From IMG/VR virus record IMGVR_UViG_3300008624_000005, positions 1 to 64,000 of that record: a stretch of DNA of 64,000 nucleotides; one strand, 5' to 3'. Position numbers and translations under genes: made by a program. This DNA is from a virus. Positions 1 to 8,764 of the stretch are shown here, in pieces (within the stretch, counting starts at the first letter, position 1; each line of letters starts with the position of its first letter). Below the pieces are notes generated by a model. It had not been told where the DNA came from. It saw only the letters and a program-made list of their open reading frames with translations, and made no database searches.

Positions 1-403
1 ATCCAGTGCTACTATGTGTACCGCATGTACGACATGCAATATTACATTTATTTCCTAGTTTTAAATCTAATATTTGAGGCTGTGACAAATCATTATCTAA
101 TAATTCTTCATGTTCTTTGTTATCCCTTATTCGCTTTGAATTTCTTTCTGCTTTTTCTTCTACCCAACACAAGTTACAATTAGGATGATATTCTCCATTA
201 TTTAATGCATCTCTAACTTCATTTATTTGATCACAATTCCAAAACTCTTCAAGAGTATAGTCATTTAAAAATGTATTATTACCATTTATCTTTAATCTAT
301 CACTACTCATACAACATATTTTTACCTCACCATTGGCCTCGACTGATAAACTGGTAAAAGGTAAAACACAAAATGTTTTACTGTTTTTGTTTGCACAACT
401 CAT
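1..403 (-). CDS. N-terminal-twitch radical SAM protein, C-terminus cut by window edge
   Basis: This reading frame starts at the ATG at 403 and stays open to base 1, giving 134 visible residues. It has an FC pair at residues 11-12, CC at 30-31, a CNLCW motif (Cys76, Cys79) and a CxxxCxxC radical SAM cluster motif (Cys120, Cys124, Cys127). A cysteine-bearing N-terminal region ahead of the SAM barrel is what is seen in twitch-type radical SAM proteins, where the extra cysteines are thought to hold an auxiliary Fe-S cluster. It overlaps the end of the next radical SAM gene by 26 bases, so the two are probably translationally coupled. It is more divergent than the other three copies: it lacks their CYHP motif. 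The substrate cannot be inferred. Confidence 0.85.
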   Translation of the reverse strand, partial: MSCANKNSKTFCVLPFTSLSVEANGEVKICCMSSDRLKINGNNTFLNDYTLEEFWNCDQINEVRDALNNGEYHPNCNLCWVEEKAERNSKRIRDNKEHEELLDNDLSQPQILDLKLGNKCNIACRTCGTHSSTG

Positions 404-1766
404 AAAAATCCTTATATTCTGGAAATGTTTTTAAAAAATTTTTATTTCTTCGTTTGTCGTGTTCTATAACAAATTTATAAAAATCTTTTTGTCCATTAGT
501 AACTTGTTCTGGTGTAAATGGATTTTTTATCATAACGTCTGTAACCCTTTTCATTTTTTCATATTCTACTTCACTAAAACCATGCCAGCCTATTTTATCC
601 ATCCTATTTTTTCTCATAAATTTGAGTATATCTTTTTGATCATGTAAATATGATTCAGGCAAAGTATTAAGTAAAAACCAAGGGGGTTCTTTAATATATG
701 GAGTATCAAATGCAATACGTTGTTCTTTTTCGCTGTTAAATTCAATTTCTTTAAATTCAGTTCGCCATTCCATTATTTTTTCTAATAACAATTTAAAACT
801 ATTTCTTACACATAAATTATGATAGGTACACATTAAATGAAGTTTACTATTTTTAACTGAATTTAAATATAACCTAATATTAGTTTCCCATAGCTCGCAA
901 TCAAGCCCGCTTCGTATATACTCTGCCTTTTCTCCCCAAGATTCGACACTAGTAAATAATTCAAATGCTTTAATTTTATTTTCAGCAAGTAATTTGTTTA
1001 TTTTTGTAGTCAGTCGTTTTATAAACTTAGTTGCCATTCCCATATTACTATTAACATGTATAGTTAAATGGGGCGAAGGATCTTTATCTAACATATCAAG
1101 CATCTTATATGTATTTAGATTAATTAAACATTCGCCTCCTGTAATACGCAAAACTTGTAAATCATTTTTTAAGTCGGGCCACCATTTCCAAAATGCATCT
1201 ATATATGGATTATAATCGTCTGGCTTATAAAATTGATCTTGTAAAAATTCTATACCATATTGATTGTACGAAACATCATAATTACCGTATCTTTCAATTT
1301 CTTCCATCCAACTAGAACTTGCTTGAGGACAACAATAAATACACTTAAAATTACATTTATTGCCAAAACTTAATTCTATATGCCTAGGATTCCAGTCAGC
1401 ATTCCATGATAAATTTTTAATAGTATTATAATCTTTTAATGCATACTCATTTGAACTATGAATAAATCTATCAGATATATGGTCACCTTCTAAATCTTCT
1501 ATATTCCAACAATAATAACATTCTTCAGGACGTCCGCCTTCTAGCATTGTTTTACGTTGTTGTTTTTTCCATTCTGTATTATGTAATGCCGAAGGATTAT
1601 TCTCTATTTCTTTTAATCCTATTCGTCTAGGTTGAGGATGATAGCAACTATGATTATCGCCCATATGAAGATATAAAGTTTCTGTTTGCCATTTCATTAG
1701 GCAAAATCCTTTACCCACTTCATTTAATTTATTTTTTGTAGAAATTATATTTTCAAGATAACTCAT
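378..1766 (-). CDS. N-terminal-twitch radical SAM protein (462 aa)
   Basis: The protein has an FC-x2-KW motif at residues 21-26, a CYHP motif (Cys41), CYYCW (Cys83, Cys86) and then the radical SAM motif CxxxCxxC at Cys138, Cys142 and Cys145. An RITGGE stretch near residue 210 matches the SAM-binding GGE motif of the family. An AEYIRSG motif and a C-terminal RRNKNFLKTFPEYK segment are shared with the two paralogues upstream. It is the most compact of the three close paralogues and lacks their long insertions, so it probably shows the family core. Its start overlaps the upstream gene by 14 bases. Radical SAM enzymes cleave S-adenosylmethionine to make a radical; the reaction here is unknown. 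Confidence 0.9.
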   Translation of the reverse strand: MSYLENIISTKNKLNEVGKGFCLMKWQTETLYLHMGDNHSCYHPQPRRIGLKEIENNPSALHNTEWKKQQRKTMLEGGRPEECYYCWNIEDLEGDHISDRFIHSSNEYALKDYNTIKNLSWNADWNPRHIELSFGNKCNFKCIYCCPQASSSWMEEIERYGNYDVSYNQYGIEFLQDQFYKPDDYNPYIDAFWKWWPDLKNDLQVLRITGGECLINLNTYKMLDMLDKDPSPHLTIHVNSNMGMATKFIKRLTTKINKLLAENKIKAFELFTSVESWGEKAEYIRSGLDCELWETNIRLYLNSVKNSKLHLMCTYHNLCVRNSFKLLLEKIMEWRTEFKEIEFNSEKEQRIAFDTPYIKEPPWFLLNTLPESYLHDQKDILKFMRKNRMDKIGWHGFSEVEYEKMKRVTDVMIKNPFTPEQVTNGQKDFYKFVIEHDKRRNKNFLKTFPEYKDFYELCKQKQ

Positions 1767-3459
1767 ATTGCGTTTTACAGTCTATATAAAATTTTGATAG
1801 TTCAGGAAAAACTTTCAAAAAATTAAGATTTTTTCTTCTATCATATTCTTTAAAAAACAAATAAAAATTAATCATTTTATCTTTAGGGTTAGTTGTTCCT
1901 TGTTTTGCCCATTCTAAATTTCTTTTCATTTTGTTTATTTCAAATAATTTAAAACCTGGAGAGATTGTATTTTGAATTTCTGTATTTTCAGCATTGTCAG
2001 ATAGGCTTATATTATTCTCCATAAACAAAATTGCATCTTCTATATAATTTAGATATACTGGTTGATTAATTAATTGAATATTCATCCAATCAGGATATTC
2101 TAAGTAAGGAATGTCAAACCATATTAATTGTCTATCTTGTTTTATATTTGACGTTCGAAGGTCTAATATGTATTGTAAGAAATTTTTTAATTTAGGTAAA
2201 CTTAATATATTAAAAGTATTTATAAATGATATATTAACACCTTCTGTTTGTGCTAATACAGTATCTACATTTCTTTTTAAATTATTATAATTTAAGCCAT
2301 ATCTAATATATTCTGCCTGTTCTTCGACTGTATCTAAACTTATATATAATGTAAATTGTTTTCCTTGATTTAATGCTAATTTAGAATTTGACGGATAAAA
2401 TTTTCCATCAATTTCTGTATAATTTTCTATATAAAAATATGCTCCGCTATTAGGATCAAACCCTCGCTCATTAAAAGTATCGTGTATATTAGTTTCAGAT
2501 ATTCTTGGATATTTTTTAAGTATATTATCATCGCATGATTCTTTTACTATAAATCTTTTTCTTTCGTATGGATTAGGATGGTCGATATTAGGCACATAAA
2601 ATTTAACATCTATACATTTATTTTTTACCTGTTTTTTTGTTATTTTATTAACACTATCTATAAATTTATATAACATTTTTTGATCAGGTGGACATAAATT
2701 ACTGGTTATTGATACTTCTAACAACGGATGAGGATGTTTATTAATGTAATCTAACATTTTAAATGTATTTGTATCAATAAGAGGTTCGCCGCCAGTCATT
2801 CTAAATGTACGCAAATCTTTATAAATTGTAGGTAACCATTTCCAAAAAGCATCAACATAAGGATTTTCTTCATTAGACATTTTTAACGGCATATCTAAAT
2901 ATTGTATATCATTATGATTAGAATCTATTCCTGACATTTTATATGGACCAAACTCCTTTATTTCTTTTTCCCATGTTGTACTCAAATGCGGTGAACAATA
3001 CATGCATTTAAAATTACATGCTTGATTAAAATTTACTTCGACATTAATTGGATTAACATTATAGTCATAAGAAGAGGTAGAAATTTTTTTTAATTTATCT
3101 TCTGCCCAATCCCAGTCCATATCAAAATATTCACAAGCTCTATAATGCCTATCACTTGTATGATCTAAATCTTCAGCAGACCAACAAAATTGACACCCTT
3201 TTGGTTTGGTTCCTTCAAGCATTAATTTACGTTCGTTCTTTTTTTCTATTGTATTATGTAATGCGCCTGGGTTGTCTTTTAATTCTTCTAATGGAATTTT
3301 ATGAGCAGGAGGATGATAACAACTATGTGTTTTTCCTTGAGGCAAATGTAAACTAACTTGCAACCATTTAGCCATACAAAACGACTTGCTGATCGAGTTA
3401 AGTTTTTCTTTCATGACCTCGGATTTATTATAATATTCTCCTCTTTTTAATTTTTGCAT
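1753..3459 (-). CDS. N-terminal-twitch radical SAM protein with insertion (568 aa)
   Basis: The order is the same as in its neighbours: FCMAKW near residue 27, CYHP (Cys47), CQFCW (Cys89, Cys92), CxxxCxxC (Cys148, Cys152, Cys155), MTGGE near 221 and EYIRYG near 383. Between the barrel strands an extra stretch of about 90 residues (roughly 280-367) is absent from the 462-residue paralogue and resembles nothing I recognise. The start is uncertain. The ATG at 3459 has no clear ribosome-binding site, whereas the ATG at codon 16 (3414) is preceded by GAGG and would give 11 residues before FC. A 20-base gap separates it from the upstream PLP-like gene. Confidence 0.88.
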   Translation of the reverse strand: MQKLKRGEYYNKSEVMKEKLNSISKSFCMAKWLQVSLHLPQGKTHSCYHPPAHKIPLEELKDNPGALHNTIEKKNERKLMLEGTKPKGCQFCWSAEDLDHTSDRHYRACEYFDMDWDWAEDKLKKISTSSYDYNVNPINVEVNFNQACNFKCMYCSPHLSTTWEKEIKEFGPYKMSGIDSNHNDIQYLDMPLKMSNEENPYVDAFWKWLPTIYKDLRTFRMTGGEPLIDTNTFKMLDYINKHPHPLLEVSITSNLCPPDQKMLYKFIDSVNKITKKQVKNKCIDVKFYVPNIDHPNPYERKRFIVKESCDDNILKKYPRISETNIHDTFNERGFDPNSGAYFYIENYTEIDGKFYPSNSKLALNQGKQFTLYISLDTVEEQAEYIRYGLNYNNLKRNVDTVLAQTEGVNISFINTFNILSLPKLKNFLQYILDLRTSNIKQDRQLIWFDIPYLEYPDWMNIQLINQPVYLNYIEDAILFMENNISLSDNAENTEIQNTISPGFKLFEINKMKRNLEWAKQGTTNPKDKMINFYLFFKEYDRRKNLNFLKVFPELSKFYIDCKTQYELS

Positions 3460-3479
3460 TTGGTATTGTTAATAATAGG

Positions 3480-4280
3480 TCACACTATTTTTTGTGCAAC
3501 GATAACTCTTTCTTTGTCATTAAACCCCATTAGAATGGTGTCACTTTCTGTTAAATTATTTTCTTTACATACATCAGAATATACATCAGCAAATTTATCC
3601 CAATTATAATCTACATTATATTCTGTAATGAGAGCATTGGCAATACTTATATTGATTCTGCTAAACATATTGCATTCATTAAAAAAATCTATACCATCAT
3701 CGATATTTTCTTTTTGCATTCGCACTCCAATTCGTAAATATTCCGCACCATAACAAAATTTAGATAAACTAAATGCTAATGTTTCTATACAAGTATATTT
3801 TTTTAAATCTATGTTTATATTTTTAGAAACAGGATAATGACAAAAATCTAATAATACTGGTACTTGCAATTCTTCGCATTTATCTAATATACCAAACATA
3901 TCGGGATGAATTTTTCCTTTTCTCGTGAATGGTACGCTTATAATAAATGCATCGTACGAATTAATATAATCGTCTTCTATAAATTTATAATTAAGATTAT
4001 ATTTACATACTGCTTTATGATACATAAATTCGTCTTTAAAAAATCTAAATCGTTTATTAAAATGTTTTAAATAAAAATGATCAAATATTTGCACCGACCC
4101 GTGGGATAATGTTATGTGATTAAAATCCTGTAATCCGTGTATTAAATTTAATCTAGAACTTAGAATCCAATTAACAAAATTTTTTTTAAATTTATTAGGT
4201 ATAGTATCATCATATAAATCTATTTTCTTCAAAAATTTTGTTAAGTCTATACTTTTAATACCTTCTAGTCTTGCTTGCAT
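3480..4280 (-). CDS. PLP-dependent aminotransferase-like protein, short
   Basis: This 266-residue protein has a weak but ordered match to fold-type I PLP enzymes. ITLSHGS (residues 56-62) sits where the cofactor phosphate loop is expected. VLLDFCHY (142-149) contains the aspartate that would pair with the pyridine nitrogen. SLSKFCYGAEYLRIG (171-185) resembles the lysine loop, with Lys174 as candidate Schiff-base lysine and Arg183 downstream. Typical members are about 350-420 residues, so this one is truncated at one or both ends and may be inactive or need a partner. It lies between two radical SAM genes and overlaps the upstream one by 16 bases. The assignment is inference from motifs and needs a profile search. 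Confidence 0.5.
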   Translation of the reverse strand: MQARLEGIKSIDLTKFLKKIDLYDDTIPNKFKKNFVNWILSSRLNLIHGLQDFNHITLSHGSVQIFDHFYLKHFNKRFRFFKDEFMYHKAVCKYNLNYKFIEDDYINSYDAFIISVPFTRKGKIHPDMFGILDKCEELQVPVLLDFCHYPVSKNINIDLKKYTCIETLAFSLSKFCYGAEYLRIGVRMQKENIDDGIDFFNECNMFSRINISIANALITEYNVDYNWDKFADVYSDVCKENNLTESDTILMGFNDKERVIVAQKIV

Positions 4281-6241
4281 AAATTATAAAACTCCTTATA
4301 TTCTGGAAATATTTTTAAAAAATTAGTATTTCGTCTTTTATCTAACTGATCAACATATAAAGCAAAATTTTTTCGTTGAATATTATAATTTTTAGATCCA
4401 TATACTTTATCTTCTATATGTCTTATTACTCGTTGTAATTTTTCTATTTCAAAATCTGCAAAACCTACCAAAGGAGAAGTATTCTCAATTGAATTTTTTT
4501 TCATAAAGTATTCTGCATCCCACATGTATTGTAGAAAATCTTTTGTGCAAATATCAACGGACAACCAATTAGGGTATTCTAATATAGGCAAATCAAACCA
4601 TATCATTTGCCTTTCTCGAAAACTATTATATTTGTTTCTTAACTCTAATATAAATTCTAAATATTCTGTTATAGAAGATATAGATAAAATGTTAAATGTG
4701 TTTATAAAAGACATACTACATGAATATAACCAAAAATTGTATTTAAATTTGTATATATATCCAAATCTGTTAGATAAATTGTAAGTAATATCTACATCAT
4801 ATGTATAATTATAACTGTCAAGGTTTAACGACCCACCTTTTGGTACTATCTTACCACTGGGCATAGTATTTTTTCCATTACTAAAACCTTGTTCTTCTAT
4901 TTTTTGCAATTCTTCATTGGTTATGAATCCGTTGTATTTTTTATTAGGTTCATTAGATGTTACTACATACGGCAATAAAGAATACTCATCGTTTCCTATA
5001 ACATACCGTTCTTCTTTATTTGATTTAGGTTTAAAAGGATCTTTTATAGATCTTTTATCTTTTACATAAATTTTAATAGATTTTGTTTTTGACGGCAACT
5101 CGTCGATAAAATTTTTGTCACCTATTTCTGATAAAATCTTCATTTCATCAAATGTTTCTTTACCTACTATGTATTCTTTCCATAACAGTTTTCCGTTTTT
5201 ATCTCTTTCTGGCGTTCCATCTTTTGGATTTTCGACAAATACAGTTGCTGGTTTCTCATATAATTTTAAAAATTTATCAATATTAAATTTTATTTTATTC
5301 CAATTCATGCCCGTTCGAATATACTCGGCTTTTTTACCAATCGAATCTAAACTCACAAAAAGCATAAAATGTTTTAATGACTTTGCTCGTTCTAAATTAA
5401 ATAATTTATCAATAAATTTATCTACAAGTTTATCGTCTGTTGGTGAAAAATTGCTAGTTACACTCATCTGCAATTTATCATTTTTATGTTTTAAAGCATA
5501 ATCTAATACTTTATACGTATCTTTATGCATTAACGGTTCTCCGCCAGTCATTCTAAAATGATGTAAATTATCATATACATCTGGCATCCATTTCCAAAAT
5601 GCTTTAACGTATGGATTATCTTTTTTCTTTATTTTATTTTCTTTACGAACTTCAAATGGTAGTTTTCCTATTTGTTCTAAACTAATTATATCATTATGAT
5701 TTATAGAATATTGTTTACTATCTCTAGGAGAATCTAACTTAAAAGGTCCAAATTGTTCTATTTCTTCATACCAACTACTACTTAAATGTGGCGAACAATA
5801 AATGCATTTTTGATTACATGCATGACTGAAATTTACTTCTAAATATGCCGGTTTTACATTAAACTTGTATTCATTATCTGTCACATAATCGTAATTTTCA
5901 AATGCCCAATCTTCGGAAGATCTATACAACCTATCGCTTATTTGTTTTGAATTTTTAAGTTCCTCTATTTTCCAACAATACTCACAACCAGGTGGTTTTT
6001 TACCAAGGATCATCTGTTTGCGTTCTGCTATTTTAAATTTTGTATTATGTAAGGCACTTGGATCTTGTTCTAATTCTTCTAAAGGTATTTTATGAGCAGG
6101 AGGGTGATAACAACTTTGCGTGAGGCCATGAGGTAAATGTATTTGAACATATAACCATTTTGCTAAACAAAAGGTAGGCGATATATCTTCTAATAATGGT
6201 TTGACCCTGTCTACTTTTTCAGATATTTCCCAATTATCCAA
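4265..6241 (-). CDS. N-terminal-twitch radical SAM protein with long insertion (658 aa)
   Basis: The motifs are FCLAKW (residue 24), CYHP (Cys44), CEYCW (Cys86, Cys89), CxxxCxxC (Cys142, Cys146, Cys149), MTGGE (231) and AEYIRTG (305-311). The C-terminus carries the shared RRNTNFLKIFPEYK segment. A lysine-rich insertion of about 175 residues (roughly 329-505) follows the SLDS strand; it lies at a different place from the insertion in the 568-residue paralogue. The start codon is TTG at 6241: an in-frame TAA lies only five codons upstream and no ATG precedes the conserved FC motif. The start overlaps the glycosyltransferase-like gene by 8 bases. Confidence 0.88.
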   Translation of the reverse strand: MDNWEISEKVDRVKPLLEDISPTFCLAKWLYVQIHLPHGLTQSCYHPPAHKIPLEELEQDPSALHNTKFKIAERKQMILGKKPPGCEYCWKIEELKNSKQISDRLYRSSEDWAFENYDYVTDNEYKFNVKPAYLEVNFSHACNQKCIYCSPHLSSSWYEEIEQFGPFKLDSPRDSKQYSINHNDIISLEQIGKLPFEVRKENKIKKKDNPYVKAFWKWMPDVYDNLHHFRMTGGEPLMHKDTYKVLDYALKHKNDKLQMSVTSNFSPTDDKLVDKFIDKLFNLERAKSLKHFMLFVSLDSIGKKAEYIRTGMNWNKIKFNIDKFLKLYEKPATVFVENPKDGTPERDKNGKLLWKEYIVGKETFDEMKILSEIGDKNFIDELPSKTKSIKIYVKDKRSIKDPFKPKSNKEERYVIGNDEYSLLPYVVTSNEPNKKYNGFITNEELQKIEEQGFSNGKNTMPSGKIVPKGGSLNLDSYNYTYDVDITYNLSNRFGYIYKFKYNFWLYSCSMSFINTFNILSISSITEYLEFILELRNKYNSFRERQMIWFDLPILEYPNWLSVDICTKDFLQYMWDAEYFMKKNSIENTSPLVGFADFEIEKLQRVIRHIEDKVYGSKNYNIQRKNFALYVDQLDKRRNTNFLKIFPEYKEFYNLCKQD

Positions 6242-7157
6242 TTTGATCTTCTCTTATTAACGGAGCAGTCCGTGTAGGACTTACATATACTTCTTTAAAG
6301 AATCTACTATTTTGTGCTTCCATTTCTGCTATTGGTAGTTCTAATTCATCACGTATTTTATCACCTAAATCATATACTTCATTTAAAAATTTATCTTCAT
6401 CGTGACCAAACTTTGGCCAAATTTCCATTTCCCAAAACTCTGTGTGCCATTTAAAGTCCCGCACAAGGGTATACTCCCAATCAGTTGCATTAGTCATCCA
6501 ACAACCTAATCGAGCACCGTATATTGCCCAAAGCCCATTAAGGGCATCTGCACCAACTGTCATCCATACTAATAATCGTTTAAGATTTTTTTCATGTAAT
6601 AATGTTAACGGTTTGTTTTTTAACTTAAAACCTTCATCTAAACTCATTTTTACACCTTCACGAAACCCGGCTCTAAATGCTTGATATGGAGTAGCATTAT
6701 TATGTACATAACTATAAATGTTATTCATTTGTACGTAATGTACATCCCAACAAAATTCTATATGTGACTTTGGCGAACCAAGTATATTAGATGCTTCATG
6801 TGTTCGCATATTTTCAACTACATGTTTAGGCCAACATTTTAATCCACCATTGCCATATACAAGTCCATTAACATCATTTTTACCAGACCAACTAATAACC
6901 CAATCGTCTTCAATTTTATCTGTATCAATTTCTACATTAAAAAAATCTGGATCAACAATATTGTCTGCATCAACACCAACCCATCTGTCAGTTTCTGATA
7001 ACGCCGATGCGGCTTTATGTGCGGCATCACTCCCAAACACACCATGCGATCGTTTTGCCCAAGGGCATTTACTTTGTAAGTCTGCGAAGTTTGCATTAGC
7101 ATTAGGCTCATCATATGATATGAATATAATGTCTAGTTCAGTTACTGGTATCTTCAT
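6234..7157 (-). CDS. GT-A-like glycosyltransferase candidate (307 aa)
   Basis: The N-terminus IIFISYDEPNA (residues 10-20) is followed by WVGVDADNIVDPDFF, placing a DxD motif at Asp63-Asp65 after a short Rossmann-like stretch. This is the usual layout of nucleotide-sugar-dependent GT-A transferases, where DxD binds the metal and diphosphate. Related proteins with the phrase SYDEPNA are common in marine T4-like phages. The gene overlaps both neighbours (8 and 20 bases), so it is translated with them. It would transfer a sugar to a virion protein or a host or phage glycan; the acceptor is unknown. Recognition is by motif, not by alignment. Confidence 0.6.
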   Translation of the reverse strand: MKIPVTELDIIFISYDEPNANANFADLQSKCPWAKRSHGVFGSDAAHKAASALSETDRWVGVDADNIVDPDFFNVEIDTDKIEDDWVISWSGKNDVNGLVYGNGGLKCWPKHVVENMRTHEASNILGSPKSHIEFCWDVHYVQMNNIYSYVHNNATPYQAFRAGFREGVKMSLDEGFKLKNKPLTLLHEKNLKRLLVWMTVGADALNGLWAIYGARLGCWMTNATDWEYTLVRDFKWHTEFWEMEIWPKFGHDEDKFLNEVYDLGDKIRDELELPIAEMEAQNSRFFKEVYVSPTRTAPLIREDQIG

Positions 7158-8031
7158 ATTTTATTTTTAATTGTTTTTTGTTGCAATAAATGTTTTTATT
7201 AGTTAATATAACATTATACGGTTTATCAAAAGATAAACTTTCTTGTTTTTGTAATTGTTTTAATGTAAAAGAAATGTAATGTTCTAATTTAGCAGGATTA
7301 TGTTTATCAATAAAACTAATCATAATCTTATCATTTAACATATACTCAAATTCTTGCCAATATCGAATATTATTTCTAATAATAATTCCATTTTCTACTT
7401 TATCGTTGCCTACTTGTCCGTGCCACCATTTTTTACCTACCCAATAATCTACTATAATATGGTAATCTTCATTTATTAAGTTTCTATCAACTTTTTTAAT
7501 TTTTATTCTATCTGATTCTAAAATTTCATATGCATAATGTTCAAAACATCTGTGCGTTTTAAATACTATATCTGTTACATTTACTTTACTTAAAATTGTA
7601 GAGATATCTTGTTCATATTTTCCTGTTTTAAAATATTCATTTAAGTCTATTTCTAATGTACCTATTAATCCTGGACTTTTTTTAGAGTGAACAAATATTT
7701 TTAATATTGGATGGATAAATTGAATCTTATCAAGTTGATAAGCATCTATAAATGATTCTATAAAATACTTATCAATTATTATTTTTAAAATATTTTTATC
7801 AGGAAATATATTTAACTTTACTGTGGATGTTTTACCATATTTTATAATTGAAAGTTTTTTTTCTAGCGGTAATCTAACTATATTATCTCTCTTATATAAT
7901 TTACCGTCAAATACCATATAATTATCAATATTATCGGTAGGCATATTATCTTTAATACAACAATTAGATTTTTCTCGTGTATGACCAGTAATTAACCCAG
8001 TCCATTTTTTATAATGTATATATTTCTGCAT
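7138..8031 (-). CDS. Hypothetical protein (297 aa) in glycosyltransferase block
   Basis: I do not recognise this protein. It is rich in Lys, Ile and Tyr, has no signal peptide or membrane segment, and alternates short strands and helices. One region, DYWVGKKWWHGQVGN, is dense in tryptophan and may form a binding surface. It starts inside the last codons of the upstream 251-residue gene (23-base overlap) and ends inside the start of the 307-residue gene (20-base overlap). It is therefore tightly locked into a three-gene glycosyltransferase run and may act with those enzymes. Confidence 0.7.
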   Translation of the reverse strand: MQKYIHYKKWTGLITGHTREKSNCCIKDNMPTDNIDNYMVFDGKLYKRDNIVRLPLEKKLSIIKYGKTSTVKLNIFPDKNILKIIIDKYFIESFIDAYQLDKIQFIHPILKIFVHSKKSPGLIGTLEIDLNEYFKTGKYEQDISTILSKVNVTDIVFKTHRCFEHYAYEILESDRIKIKKVDRNLINEDYHIIVDYWVGKKWWHGQVGNDKVENGIIIRNNIRYWQEFEYMLNDKIMISFIDKHNPAKLEHYISFTLKQLQKQESLSFDKPYNVILTNKNIYCNKKQLKIKYEDTSN

Positions 8032-8764
8032 TTCTATAATGTAATGGATAATATTGATTAAAATTTTCTATATAAAAATTAGTTATATCGCCCCAATAAT
8101 ATAAGTCTTCGTCCCATTTTTTAACAGAAGCATTCAAGCATGATAGTTTCATATCTATATATTTAAATATGTTATTTTTATCGTATACCTTATCTTCTAT
8201 ACCTAACATCTTTATACAAGCAGGAAATACGTGACTTGTTCTAAGTGATGTGGGTCGTTTATTAGGAAATATTTCTAAACTTATAGATCTATAATTTTTT
8301 AGTACCTGTTCTAACATTGTAAATAATTCTTGAGCTTCTTGTCCTTTTTTAAAGTAAAACATTTTTTCATATGCAGGACGGACCTCATGTTCTGTTAAGA
8401 TTTTATCATACTGCTCGTGTTTTATTGTTTCTTGTTTATAATTTATTATTGTATTAGGAAAAAGTAAATCAAATTTAGACAAATAATCCCACCAATAAGA
8501 ATAGTCATTTAAAAATAACATATCGGCATCTAGCACAATAGTTTCATCATACGGCGTAGCCCAATATATTTGCCATAAATTTAATAAATTGCTTGTAAAT
8601 GTATTTTTGTGCCACTCTGATTTTTTAGTAATATCTTCATATGGGAAATTATCCGATATAATTGTTACATCATTATTGGTATGATATTCTATACTTTTTT
8701 TAAGAGCTTGTGCCTTACTAATATAAGGCTCGTCTACTGCATATATTAAATAACCTTTAGACAT
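8009..8764 (-). CDS. GT-A glycosyltransferase-like protein (251 aa)
   Basis: The protein begins with a strand typical of nucleotide-sugar transferases (GYLIYAVDEPY) and carries TIVLDADMLFLND, a DxD motif at Asp79-Asp81, followed by WW. The layout resembles GT8-type enzymes: the N-terminal half binds the nucleotide-sugar and a later half binds the acceptor. At 251 residues it is a minimal catalytic domain. It overlaps the upstream DxD protein by 8 bases and the downstream unknown by 23. The sugar and acceptor cannot be read from the sequence. Confidence 0.65.
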   Translation of the reverse strand: MSKGYLIYAVDEPYISKAQALKKSIEYHTNNDVTIISDNFPYEDITKKSEWHKNTFTSNLLNLWQIYWATPYDETIVLDADMLFLNDYSYWWDYLSKFDLLFPNTIINYKQETIKHEQYDKILTEHEVRPAYEKMFYFKKGQEAQELFTMLEQVLKNYRSISLEIFPNKRPTSLRTSHVFPACIKMLGIEDKVYDKNNIFKYIDMKLSCLNASVKKWDEDLYYWGDITNFYIENFNQYYPLHYRNAEIYTL

